Source: Streptomyces flaveolus | GTDB lineage: Bacteria > Actinomycetota > Actinomycetes > Streptomycetales > Streptomycetaceae | Direction of reading: 5' to 3' | Assembly (NCBI RefSeq): GCF_000716535.1 | Contig: NZ_JNWV01000025.1 | Coordinates: 88,131 to 152,130, forward strand | DNA: 64,000 nt | Shown: piece after piece, positions 33,384-41,447 of the stretch | How positions within the stretch are numbered: position 1 is the first letter of the stretch | Layout of the letters: every line of letters begins with the position of its first letter | Translations under genes and position numbers: made by a program | The notes under the pieces: generated by a model | Seen by the model: only the letters and a program-made list of their open reading frames with translations | Databases searched by the model: none | Told to the model about the DNA's origin: nothing

Positions 33384-33629
33384 CTACCGGCCGGAACCGG
33401 TCTCCTCGTCTCCCTGTCGGCGCTCCCCCGGCCGCTCCTCGCCGCCCACGCCCCGCAGGGGTTCGCCGGCGGCTGTGCCCTCCTCGGGCTGGTAGCCCTC
33501 CTTGGCACTGGCCGTACCCGGAATCGTCCGGTCGCGGGCCTGGCTCTCGCTGCCCGAGTGCGCTCCGGGCTCCTCCTCGTCGCGGGCCCGGGCGAACCGG
33601 TCGGCGGGCTCGTCGGTGTGTCCCGTCAT
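33384..33629 (-). CDS. small hydrophilic protein, likely disordered
   Basis: This 81-residue protein is rich in Glu, Gly, Arg and Asp with almost no hydrophobic core (RFARARDEEEPGAHSG, EGYQPEEGTAAGEP), so it is predicted to be intrinsically disordered. The ATG is preceded by GGAGG at a good distance. I do not recognise a family. It is convergent with the GH16-like gene and upstream of the oppositely directed PP2C gene. Confidence 0.55.
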   Translation of the reverse strand: MTGHTDEPADRFARARDEEEPGAHSGSESQARDRTIPGTASAKEGYQPEEGTAAGEPLRGVGGEERPGERRQGDEETGSGR

Positions 33630-33824
33630 GGCCGTCCTCCGATCCATTCGTGACACGCCCGGGTTCCCCCGCCGCGCTCCTTCACGCCCGGCGAGCTCCC
33701 CGGGAGCCTGAGCGACCGCGTCGGCGTGGCCGCAGGGGCCTTGCCCGTCCCGGGTGGTGCCCTCTTCGGAGTCCCGGGCCGCGTCAACCGGGAACGGCGA
33801 GGGGCGCTTGCGCCCTCGGGCGTC

Positions 33825-35576
33825 ATGCGGGACTGTTGCCATAAGACATCTGTTTTCCGTCGCAGAGAGGTGGTGGGGCGCGTCCCGGACGCGCCCCCGC
33901 GTGTGTACGGTTCCAGCGGCTCCCCCGTCGATCCCCGCTGCGTCGCGGCCGGCCCCGGTGCGGCCTGGGCGCATGCCCCGTACCCGGTGCTCGTCGCCGA
34001 CCGGGACGGCGGCCTGGTCGAACTCAACGGCGCGGCCCGGCTGTTGTGGTGCGACGCCGTCCGCGGGGACAAGCTCCGCGACACCGTGCCGTCCTGGCTC
34101 GCGGAGGCCCACGGACGGTTCACGGACGGGACGCCCGGTGCCGCGGGCCGGTCGGCCGGCGCCGTCGCGGACCGGTTCTTCGAGGCGCACCCGACCCCGA
34201 CGGACGAGGGCGACGTGGTGTGGTGGCTCGTCGACGACACCGACCGCCGGCTGGCGGAGGCCGCGCTGGCCGGGACACGCCGACGCGCCGCCCTCCTGGC
34301 CGATGTCTCCAGCCAGTTGTTGTCGACGCTGAACGTGACGTGGTGCATGGAGGCCACGGCCCGCATGGCCACCGATCACCTCGCCGAGGCGGCCGTGCTC
34401 GTCGCCCCGCCGCTGGGCCGCCGGCACCCGCTCACGTACGCCTTCCGTGGCGGGCCGGTGACCCGGGTCACCGCGTCGGTCGATGTGTGCGACGTCCCCG
34501 GCCTGGCCGAGGCCCTGCAAGGGTTCCCGCCGGTACCGGCGCGCTGGATCGACCCGGCCCGCCTGCCCGGCTGGTCGCGTCCGGCGGGCTTCCGCGAACC
34601 GGTGGGCTCTGTCATCGTCGCCCCGCTGCCCGGGCACGGTGTGTCCGCCGGCGCGCTGGTCCTCCTTCGCTCCAGCGGTGAACAGGCCTTCAGCGACGAC
34701 GACGAACTCTTCGCCCGGCTCTTCGCGGCCCGGGCCGGGGCCGCGCTGTCGGCCGCCCGTCTGTACACGGAGCAATCCTCGATCACCGCCACGCTGATGC
34801 GGGAACTGCTGCCACCGCGGCTGGAGAGCGTGCACGGGGTGGAGTACGCGGGCGCCTACCGCCCGGCGCGGGACAACGAACACATCGGGGGCGACTTCTA
34901 CGACGTCCATCCCGGCGCGGACCCCGCCGAGGAGAGTCTGGTGGCGCTCGGCGACGTGGCGGGCAAGGGCCTGGACGCGGCGGTGCTGACCGGCAAGATC
35001 CGCAACACGCTGCACGCGCTGCTGCCGCTGGCCACCGACCACGCACGCCTGCTGACCCTGCTCAACAGGGCGTTGCTGTCCTCCCCCCACACCCGGTTCG
35101 CCACCCTGGTCCTGGCCTCCGTCCGCCGGCGCGGCAGCGAGGTGGAGCTGCGGCTCACCAGCGCGGGACACCTCCCCCCGCTGATCGTCCGTGCCGACGG
35201 CACCGTCGAGGAGGCCGCCACGCGCGGATCACTCATCGGCGCCCTCCCGAAGGTCACCGCCGCCACCGCCCGGGCGACCCTGCGCCCCGGCGAGACCTGT
35301 CTGCTCTACACCGACGGCGTCACCGAGGCCCGGGGCGGTCCGCTGGGGGACGAACTGTTCGGCGAGCACCGGCTCAAGCTGGCCCTCGCGCAGTGCGCGG
35401 GGCTGCCGGCCGAGGCTGTGGTCGAGCGGATCCAGATACTGACCGCCCAGTGGCTCGGTCCGGGCAGCCACGACGACATCGCCACCGTGGCCATCGGCGC
35501 GCCACGCGCGGTGGACCGGACGACGGCGGAAGGTCAGGGCCGCCCCCGCTCCACGGCCCGCGGGAGGAACCCGTGA
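33825..35576 (+). CDS. SpoIIE/PP2C-type phosphatase with PAS- and GAF-like sensor regions
   Basis: This multidomain protein Ser/Thr phosphatase is about 583 residues. From the N-terminus it has a PAS-like segment (PYPVLVADRDGGLVELN), a GAF-like segment (LLADVSSQLLSTLNVTW to LFAARAGAALSAARL), and a complete PP2C domain. Metal-binding acids are present in IGGDFYDV, LGDVAGKG and LYTDGVTEA. Such enzymes dephosphorylate STAS anti-anti-sigma factors, and a STAS gene lies 1.2 kb downstream. The start is uncertain: an ATG at 33825 lacks a clear ribosome binding site, and GTG codons at 33870 and 33873 sit too close to AGAGAGG. Confidence 0.88.
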   Translation: MRDCCHKTSVFRRREVVGRVPDAPPRVYGSSGSPVDPRCVAAGPGAAWAHAPYPVLVADRDGGLVELNGAARLLWCDAVRGDKLRDTVPSWLAEAHGRFTDGTPGAAGRSAGAVADRFFEAHPTPTDEGDVVWWLVDDTDRRLAEAALAGTRRRAALLADVSSQLLSTLNVTWCMEATARMATDHLAEAAVLVAPPLGRRHPLTYAFRGGPVTRVTASVDVCDVPGLAEALQGFPPVPARWIDPARLPGWSRPAGFREPVGSVIVAPLPGHGVSAGALVLLRSSGEQAFSDDDELFARLFAARAGAALSAARLYTEQSSITATLMRELLPPRLESVHGVEYAGAYRPARDNEHIGGDFYDVHPGADPAEESLVALGDVAGKGLDAAVLTGKIRNTLHALLPLATDHARLLTLLNRALLSSPHTRFATLVLASVRRRGSEVELRLTSAGHLPPLIVRADGTVEEAATRGSLIGALPKVTAATARATLRPGETCLLYTDGVTEARGGPLGDELFGEHRLKLALAQCAGLPAEAVVERIQILTAQWLGPGSHDDIATVAIGAPRAVDRTTAEGQGRPRSTARGRNP

Positions 35577-35595
35577 CCGCTCCCCCGGCGACGAC

Positions 35596-36618
35596 GTGCG
35601 CCTCGTGGACGCGTTGTGGCAGGCCGTGGTCCACGGCGACGAGTACACGGCGGTCGACGTCGTCCGCCGTGCCCGGGCCGACGGGGTCGACGAGGAGACG
35701 CTGCTGCAGGACGTGATCGCCGCGGTTCAGGAGAGGGTGGGCGCGGAGTGGGCTGCCGACCGCCTCACCGTGGCGCAGGAGCACGCCGCGACCGCGCTCA
35801 ACGAACGGGTGATCAGCGGCCTCGCCCACTACGGGCACCGTAGGACCGGTTCGGGCGAAACGCCCCGGGGACGCGTCACGGTCGGCTGTGCCGACGGCGA
35901 GTGGCATGCCCTGCCGACGCGTCTGGTCGCCGAGGTGCTGCGCCTGCGGGGCTGGCGCGTGGACTACCTCGGCGCCCACACGCCGACCCGGCATCTCGTG
36001 TCGCACCTGCACAACACCGGGTCCGAGGCCGTGCTGCTGTCCGCCACCCTGCCCACGCGCCTGCCCGCGGCGCACGCCGCCGTCACCGCCTGCCGGGCCA
36101 TGGGCGTCCCCGTCATGGCGGGTGGCCGGGCCTTCGGACCGGACGGGCGCCACGCCCACGCACTGGGCGCCGACGCGTGGGCGCCCGACGCCCGCGCCGC
36201 GGCGGCCGTACTCGACGAGGGCCTGCCCGCGCCGGACCCGGCGGCGGTCCGGCAGGTCGTGGACGATCTGCCCCATCTGACCGACCAGAAGTACACGTTC
36301 GTCACCCGGTCCCGCGTCCCTCTCGTCAGGCAGACCCTGACAGGCCTGGAGGACCGGTTCCCGCCCCTGCGCGCCTACGGTGACGAGCAGCGCGAGCGGA
36401 CCGCGGAGGACCTCTCCCACATCGTGGACTTCCTGGCCACCGCCCTGTACGTCGACGGCCCGGCGCTGTTCACCACGTTCCTGGACCGGACCGCCCGCGT
36501 CCTCGAGGCGCGGGGCGTGCCGGCCCGCTCCGTGGTCGCCGCACTCGGCGTTCTGAGCCACCAACTGCGCGACTTCCCCGCTCGCTGCGCCTGCTCCGGT
36601 GTGGCACCGCCGCCCTGA
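35596..36618 (+). CDS. B12-binding protein with CarH/LitR-type photosensor signature
   Basis: This soluble protein of 340 residues has no DNA-binding domain. Residues 1-80 form a helical cap carrying the Wx9EH motif (EWAADRLTVAQEH) typical of adenosylcobalamin photoreceptors CarH and LitR. Residues 90-210 are the Rossmann-like B12 domain, with the lower-ligand His in DGEWHALP and the usual RLRGWRVDYLGAHTP. Residues 215-340 are a helical domain I do not recognise. It starts at a GTG 19 bases after the phosphatase gene; a ribosome binding site is not clear, so translation may depend on the upstream gene. Position between the phosphatase and STAS genes suggests a light or cobalamin input to partner switching. 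Confidence 0.85.
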   Translation: MRLVDALWQAVVHGDEYTAVDVVRRARADGVDEETLLQDVIAAVQERVGAEWAADRLTVAQEHAATALNERVISGLAHYGHRRTGSGETPRGRVTVGCADGEWHALPTRLVAEVLRLRGWRVDYLGAHTPTRHLVSHLHNTGSEAVLLSATLPTRLPAAHAAVTACRAMGVPVMAGGRAFGPDGRHAHALGADAWAPDARAAAAVLDEGLPAPDPAAVRQVVDDLPHLTDQKYTFVTRSRVPLVRQTLTGLEDRFPPLRAYGDEQRERTAEDLSHIVDFLATALYVDGPALFTTFLDRTARVLEARGVPARSVVAALGVLSHQLRDFPARCACSGVAPPP

Positions 36619-36644
36619 CCGGGCGTTCTCTTTCCCCGACGAAT

Positions 36645-36662
36645 ACTTGTCGATAGGCAACT
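36645..36662. promoter_or_regulatory. imperfect inverted repeat upstream of the STAS gene
   Basis: ACTTGTC-GATA-GGCAACT has the same 7-4-7 layout as the perfect element at 37833-37850, with one mismatch in each arm. It lies about 90 bases before the STAS start and may bind the same MarR-type repressor. Confidence 0.5.
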
Positions 36663-36751
36663 TATGATCGGGGCTGGGTAGGAGAATCACGCAAGGCCCG
36701 GCGGCACCGAGTCGCGCGGGCCACCGACCGACGGTGCACGGGGACGACGCG

Positions 36752-37114
36752 ATGCAGTGGGAACGCAGGGCTACCGTGAGGCTGACCTGCCATGACCGAG
36801 TCTTCGAGATCACGGTGCGCGGCGAGATCGATTACGAGGAGAGCGATCTGCTGCAGGCCGCCTGGGCCGAGGCCGACGACTCGGCGCGGCCCGTGACCCT
36901 GGTGGACCTCTCCCAGGTCACCTTCGCCGACAGCGGACTGCTGAACGCCCTCCTCGACGCCTGGCGCCGCCACCAGGACACGAGCCGGACCCTGGTCCTG
37001 CTGGGCCCCCTCCACCCGACGGTCGAGCGGCTGTTCTACCTCACCGGCACCCGGGATCACTTCACCTTCACCGATTCCCGCGCCAGGGCCCTGCGCGCGG
37101 ACGAGGCCACGTGA
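36752..37114 (+). CDS. STAS-domain anti-sigma factor antagonist
   Basis: This cytoplasmic anti-anti-sigma factor of 120 residues resembles RsbV/SpoIIAA. The phosphorylatable Ser is in VDLSQVTFADSGLLNALL. In the dephosphorylated state such proteins bind the RsbW-like kinase and free a sigma factor. The ATG at 36752 is preferred because GGGGA lies 7 bases upstream; a GTG at 36734 is an alternative. It is convergent with the RsbW-like gene, with 2 bases between the stops. Confidence 0.9.
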   Translation: MQWERRATVRLTCHDRVFEITVRGEIDYEESDLLQAAWAEADDSARPVTLVDLSQVTFADSGLLNALLDAWRRHQDTSRTLVLLGPLHPTVERLFYLTGTRDHFTFTDSRARALRADEAT

Positions 37115-37116
37115 GG

Positions 37117-37599
37117 CTAGCGGGGGGAGCGGCCGGAGAGGGTGTCGTCCGGGTCGTCGGCCAGGGCGATACGGGCGGTGACGCGCTTGCCGACGGGCTC
37201 CCTCTGCACCTCGAAGCCCTGGACGACCGCCATCACGATCTCCAGTCCGTGCTGCCCGACGCGGCCCGGATCGGCCGGCCGTGCCATCGGCAGCGCCGGA
37301 TCGCCGTCCCACACGACGACCTCGACGAGACCGCCGACGAGGCGTAGTTCCAGCAGCACCGGACCCGGCGCGTACTTGCGGGCGTTGGTGACGAGCTCGC
37401 TGACCACCAGCCGGGTCAGATCCATCGCCCGCGCCGACACCGGCAGCCCGTACTCGCGCTGCACCCGGGCCAGGAAGTCGGCCGCGTGCCGACGTGCCTC
37501 GGCGATGCAGGCGCCACCACCGTCCAGCGGGACGATCTCGTTCATCGGTTCGGGACCGGTCACACCGTCACCACCGGGCCCCGACGTGACCGGGTCCAT
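37117..37599 (-). CDS. RsbW-like anti-sigma factor kinase (HATPase)
   Basis: This ATP-binding Ser kinase of the GHKL fold has 160 residues. The N box is SELVTNARKYA, the G1 box VWDGDP and the G2 region GQHGLEIV. Such proteins phosphorylate STAS antagonists and hold sigma factors inactive. No sigma-factor gene is in the window, so the target is unlinked, or the protein acts on the STAS partner only. The ATG at 37599 follows GGGGGAA; the longer frame upstream has no coding logic. It is convergent with the STAS gene. Confidence 0.88.
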   Translation of the reverse strand: MDPVTSGPGGDGVTGPEPMNEIVPLDGGGACIAEARRHAADFLARVQREYGLPVSARAMDLTRLVVSELVTNARKYAPGPVLLELRLVGGLVEVVVWDGDPALPMARPADPGRVGQHGLEIVMAVVQGFEVQREPVGKRVTARIALADDPDDTLSGRSPR

Positions 37600-37988
37600 G
37601 CGCGTTCCCCCGTTCATGGGCCCACGTCTACCCGCCGAAGGTCCAGACATGCCCCGTGCCGCCCAACGATATCCGGTGGCGTCGGCGCCGGGTTCGGCCG
37701 GTGCGGTGGGGCGCCACGGCTCCGGCGCGTTTTCGCCGGGCAGCGCATGGCATGTGAGCCGTTCGCGCCGAGGTTCGGACACGCTCGGCGGCGTTCGGGG
37801 TAACCGTGGACGGGAGAGAAACCGGAAGCGGCAGTTGTCGTTTGACAACTATAGCCATGAGGCAACAAAGTAACCGTGTCGGACGGGCATGGGGAAGGAT
37901 CTGTGATGTTCCGGTGGACGCGGGCCGCTGCCTGTCCCAGCCGCCGTCGCCCCATGGCGCCGAACGGCCGGGCACCGCGCCCGGCGCA
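37600..37988. other. intergenic region upstream of the RsbW-like gene
   Basis: This region lies between the RsbW-like start and the MarR stop, both leftward. It should hold the promoter of the RsbW-like gene and contains the perfect inverted repeat at 37833-37850. Open frames here lack ribosome binding sites and I call no gene. Confidence 0.45.
37833..37850. promoter_or_regulatory. perfect MarR-type inverted repeat
   Basis: AGTTGTC-GTTT-GACAACT is an 18-bp perfect palindrome, the size and form of MarR-family operators. It is 234 bases upstream of the RsbW-like start and 139 bases from the end of a MarR gene. A related imperfect copy precedes the STAS gene. Confidence 0.65.
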
Positions 37989-38474
37989 TCAGGCGGTCCG
38001 GCTGCCGGACCCCTCGGCGTCTTCGTGTATCTGCGTGGCCGCAGCGGCGCAGAAAGCCTCCAGCCCTTCGAGCAGGGCGGCCCGTTTGACTGCGGGCATC
38101 AGCGTCAGGACTTCCTGTAGTTCCCTCTCCCTGCGGGCCCGCAGGTCGTCGAGGAAGGCACGCCCCCGGCTGCTCAGGTGCAGCCGCACCTCCCGCCGGT
38201 CGGCGGCGCTGACCACGCGGTCGACGAAACCGGCGGCCTGCAACCGGTCGCACAGCCGACTGGTGGACGGCGGGGTGGAGGCCAGGGAGTCGGCGAGGGT
38301 GCGCAGGTTGATGCCCTCGTGGTGCTCGAGGATGAGCAGCACGCGCAACTGGGACGCGGAGGCGGGCGCGGTGGAGGCCCGGCCCCAGAGCACTTCCAGT
38401 AGCTCACCGGCCGTGGAGGTCACACGGGCGACCTCGTCGGGCTGTGGCAGGTGTCGGAAGGCGGTCACTGTCAC
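37989..38474 (-). CDS. MarR-family transcriptional regulator
   Basis: This dimeric winged-helix regulator has 161 residues. The DNA-binding region is at about 55-110, with NLRTLADSLASTPPSTSRLCDRL as the helix-turn-helix and ADRREVRLHLSSRG as the wing. The GTG start is at 38474. It is the best candidate to bind the palindromes at 37833 and 36645. It shares clear similarity with the second MarR protein of the cluster (39824-40324), notably SRLCDRL-AAG and DRREVRL. Confidence 0.9.
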   Translation of the reverse strand: MTVTAFRHLPQPDEVARVTSTAGELLEVLWGRASTAPASASQLRVLLILEHHEGINLRTLADSLASTPPSTSRLCDRLQAAGFVDRVVSAADRREVRLHLSSRGRAFLDDLRARRERELQEVLTLMPAVKRAALLEGLEAFCAAAATQIHEDAEGSGSRTA

Positions 38475-38609
38475 ACTCTCGCAGGCTTCGGGACGGTTGG
38501 CAGCCTACTAGGGACGCAGGCCGACGACAGATGCCCCGCACGACCGACGCGGACGAATCGGGTGCCGCGTGCGACCGAGGTCCGACCAAGGATTGGTGTT
38601 CTTCCCATC

Positions 38610-39770
38610 GTGAACAGATTTGTGGCCGCTGAACGCGCCCTGCGGACGGCGGCACCGCACGAGTTGCTCGACGCCGTGCACCGTGTGCTCGCCGAGGAGT
38701 ACGCGGCCCGGTCCGTCGAGTTGTTCATGGCGGACTACGGGATGACGGTGCTGCAGCCGGTTCCCGTGCCGCCGCACTCGACCGAACCGCTCGCGGTCCA
38801 CGCCAGTGCGGCCGGCCGCGCGTTCGGCGCCCAGGAGCCGTTCGTCGAGCCGGAGCGGGAGGGGCTGCTGCGCGTGCATCTGCCGGTGACCGTGCGCGGC
38901 GACCGGCTCGGCGTGTTGTCGGTGACGCTGGCGGAGGGCGGACTCACCTCTGAGGGGCTCGCGGAGCTGGCCGAGATCGCGGAAGTACTCGCCCATGAGG
39001 TGGTCGTCGCCGGGCGCGACACCGACCTGTATCTGCGGGCTCGCCGCAAGGACCGGCTGACCCTGGCCGCCGAGATGCAGTGGCAGCTGCTGCCGGGCTG
39101 TTCGTGCGCCCGCCCCGAGTACGAGCTGGGCGCCCAGCTGGAGCCCGCGTACACGATCTTCGGTGACAACTTCGACTGGTCCGCGACCGCCGACCACCTC
39201 ATGCTGTACGTCACCAACGGGATGGGCGAAGGCATAGAGGCCTCCCTGCTCACGAACCTGGCCATCAACGCCCTGCGCAACGCCCGGCGGGCCGGTCTCT
39301 CCCTCGCGGACCAGGCGGCTCTGGCCGATCAGGCGGTCTACGCCCACTACCGTGGTCGCTGCTACCTGTCGGTGCTGATGTTCGACTTCGAGCTCGCCAC
39401 CGGACGCGTGACGGTGGTGGACGCCGGGTCCCCGCAGATGCTGCGCCTGCGGGGCAGGACCGTGGAGCGCGTCGCCTTCGACGCCCAGCTGCCGCTCGGC
39501 ATGTTCGAGGAGACCGACTACGTGGCCCAGGAGTTCCAGGTGCGGCCGGGCGACCGCCTGGTCTTCGTCAGCGACGGTGTCTACGCCGTCGCCGACCCCC
39601 AGGGCGAGGCATACGGGGACGCCGCGCTGGCACGGGCGATCCAGTCGACCCGCCTGCTGCCCGCCGCCGACGTGCCGCGCGCCGTCCTGCGGGAACTGTC
39701 CGGCCACCGCGGCCGGCCCGCCCCGGACGACGACGCCCTGGTGGTGTGCCTGGACTGGCACGGACGCTGA
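38610..39770 (+). CDS. SpoIIE/PP2C-like protein with altered metal site
   Basis: This protein of about 386 residues has an N-terminal GAF-like region (about 1-140) and a C-terminal SpoIIE-type domain (about 150-385). The domain keeps FGDNFDW and VFVSDGVYAV, but where active enzymes have D-x-x-GHG it reads YVTNGMGEGIEA, so one metal-binding Asp is Asn. Catalysis may be weakened or altered; a regulatory, non-catalytic role is possible. The GTG at 38610 is my choice, with AAGGA farther upstream than usual. It is divergent from the first MarR gene and convergent with the second. Confidence 0.82.
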   Translation: MNRFVAAERALRTAAPHELLDAVHRVLAEEYAARSVELFMADYGMTVLQPVPVPPHSTEPLAVHASAAGRAFGAQEPFVEPEREGLLRVHLPVTVRGDRLGVLSVTLAEGGLTSEGLAELAEIAEVLAHEVVVAGRDTDLYLRARRKDRLTLAAEMQWQLLPGCSCARPEYELGAQLEPAYTIFGDNFDWSATADHLMLYVTNGMGEGIEASLLTNLAINALRNARRAGLSLADQAALADQAVYAHYRGRCYLSVLMFDFELATGRVTVVDAGSPQMLRLRGRTVERVAFDAQLPLGMFEETDYVAQEFQVRPGDRLVFVSDGVYAVADPQGEAYGDAALARAIQSTRLLPAADVPRAVLRELSGHRGRPAPDDDALVVCLDWHGR

Positions 39771-39823
39771 CGCGCGGGGGCCCGGGCCGCGAGCGACGAC
39801 GCCGTCGGCGGGCCCCGGGCCGG

Positions 39824-40324
39824 TCACTCCGCCTCGCCGCCCGGCACCGGCGCTGCCCCGTCCAGCACCGCCCGCAGGGCCCGCAGGCCCTGCCTCAGCG
39901 CCGCCCGGTCATCCGGCTCCATGCGTCCGAGCGCGGTAGCCAGTGCCAGCGCCCGGCGTCGCGCCACGTCTCCGAGGACGCGCCGCGCTTGCGCCGTGAG
40001 CTCCAGCCGCACCTCGCGCCGGTCGCGTGGACGCGGCGAGCGCTCCAGCAGACCGGCCGCCTCCAGCCGGTCGCACAGCCGACTGGCCGTGGGGAGCCCG
40101 ATGTCCAGCCGCTCCGCGAGGGCGGTGAGGTTCAGACCCGGCGCCGTCTCCAGCGCCCGGAGCGCCCGTAACTGATGGGGCGACAGGTGTAACTCACCGT
40201 CCTGGGCCGCCGACGACCACAGGGCCGCCAGAAGCTCCACGGCGTCGCCCATCCCCAGGGCGGCCGCCACCACGCCGTCACCCACGTTCACCTGGTCCTC
40301 CCCGGCGCCGCCGAGCCGCGTCAC
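39824..40324 (-). CDS. MarR-family transcriptional regulator
   Basis: This second MarR-type protein of the cluster has 166 residues from the GTG at 40324 (AAGGCGG upstream). The helix-turn-helix is NLTALAERLDIGLPTASRLCDRL and the wing is RDRREVRLELTAQ. The resemblance to the MarR protein at 37989-38474 suggests an old duplication within this stress cluster. Its target is unknown. Confidence 0.87.
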   Translation of the reverse strand: MTRLGGAGEDQVNVGDGVVAAALGMGDAVELLAALWSSAAQDGELHLSPHQLRALRALETAPGLNLTALAERLDIGLPTASRLCDRLEAAGLLERSPRPRDRREVRLELTAQARRVLGDVARRRALALATALGRMEPDDRAALRQGLRALRAVLDGAAPVPGGEAE

Positions 40325-40495
40325 GAGAGGGCCGCCTTCCTCGTGTCCGCGCCGTGCCGATGCCTCCTCACCTCGCGTGAGTACCCGATGAACCCGGCCG
40401 CAACCGGCACACGCGGCAGGAGCCGTCACGCCTGGCCGAGGGCCGGACGGAGGTCGGGGACGGCAAGTCTGGAACGGGAGGTCAGGGACGGGACG

Positions 40496-41377
40496 TCAGG
40501 GACGCGGCTCGGGCGGGAGCTCCACGGGGTAGGGCTCGCGGAAGTCCGCCGACCTGCTCACCTTCTCCCAGGCGGTCGCCTCCGCGACCTGGCGGCGGGA
40601 GTAGTCCAGCGCCATGGTCACGGCGTTCACGCCGAGGGGGAGGTGGCTGGGGATCTGCTCGCGCCCCACGGTCCGCACGATGATCTCGGCCGCGCGGCGG
40701 GGGTCCCCGGCCGCGCCGTCCGTGCTCTGCCGCACCCGCCGGTTCATCTCGCCCACGGTCGCGTCGTAGGCCTCGGGGATGTCGTGGACCGTCATGGAGG
40801 AGCCGGCCCAGTCGGTGGCGAAGCCGCTCGGCTCGACCACCATGACCCGCACGCCGAACGGTGCGGTCTCCCTGGCCAGCACGCGGCTGAAGCCGTCGAC
40901 CGCGAACTTGGCCGCCTGGTAGGAGGCGATGCCCGGCGAGCCGCCGACCCGGCCCCCGATCGAGGAGAACTGCACGACGGTGCCCGCCCCCTGCCGGCGC
41001 AGGGTGGGGAGCGCGGCCTTCGTGACGTTGTAGACGCCCCAGAAGTTCGTCTCGAACTGGGCGCGGAAGTCGTCGTCGTCCGCCGTCTCGATGGGCGACA
41101 CGTTCGCGTAGCCCGCGTTGTTGACGAGCACGTCGATGCGTCCGAAGCGTTCGACCGCCGCGTCGACGGCCGCGCGGGCCGCGTCGGGGCTGGTGACGTC
41201 CAGGGCGACGGGGAGGACGCGGTCGCCGTACTCGCCGAACGCCTCCGCGAGCGCCTCGGGGCGGCGGGCGGTGGCCACGACGTGATGGCCGGCCTCCAGG
41301 GCGGCGGCGACCAGGGCGTGGCCGAAACCGCGCGACGAACCGGTGATGAACCAGACCTGCGGGTGCTGTTGAGTCAT
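40496..41377 (-). CDS. short-chain dehydrogenase/reductase
   Basis: This classical SDR of 293 residues has the cofactor motif TGSSRGFG at about 12-19 with TARR after the second strand (favouring NADP), NNAG at about 90, a catalytic Ser in QFSSIGG, and YQAAK. It matches the large group of SDRs annotated as oxidoreductases; the substrate is unknown. It is divergent from a TetR gene across a 70-base gap that holds a perfect palindrome, so that TetR protein probably controls it. Confidence 0.88.
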   Translation of the reverse strand: MTQQHPQVWFITGSSRGFGHALVAAALEAGHHVVATARRPEALAEAFGEYGDRVLPVALDVTSPDAARAAVDAAVERFGRIDVLVNNAGYANVSPIETADDDDFRAQFETNFWGVYNVTKAALPTLRRQGAGTVVQFSSIGGRVGGSPGIASYQAAKFAVDGFSRVLARETAPFGVRVMVVEPSGFATDWAGSSMTVHDIPEAYDATVGEMNRRVRQSTDGAAGDPRRAAEIIVRTVGREQIPSHLPLGVNAVTMALDYSRRQVAEATAWEKVSRSADFREPYPVELPPEPRP

Positions 41378-41399
41378 GCCTTTAATACAACACCGTTCT

Positions 41400-41409
41400 C
41401 TTAATTAAG
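41400..41409. promoter_or_regulatory. palindrome between the SDR and TetR genes
   Basis: CTTAATTAAG is a perfect 10-bp palindrome in an AT-rich patch of the divergent promoter region. Its place 22 bases from the SDR start suggests a TetR operator. Confidence 0.5.
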
Positions 41410-41447
41410 GCAACCCCGTTTCACTATCTGCTCCTATGATGTCCTCC

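Noticed and set aside
33726..33824. longer N-terminus for the SpoIIE phosphatase starting at 33726
   Set aside because: The extra residues lack family similarity and the codon has no ribosome binding site; a later start is more likely although uncertain.
37876..38511. 211-codon plus-strand frame opposite the MarR gene
   Set aside because: Ser/Arg-rich shadow of the MarR gene, which has a clear helix-turn-helix on the minus strand.
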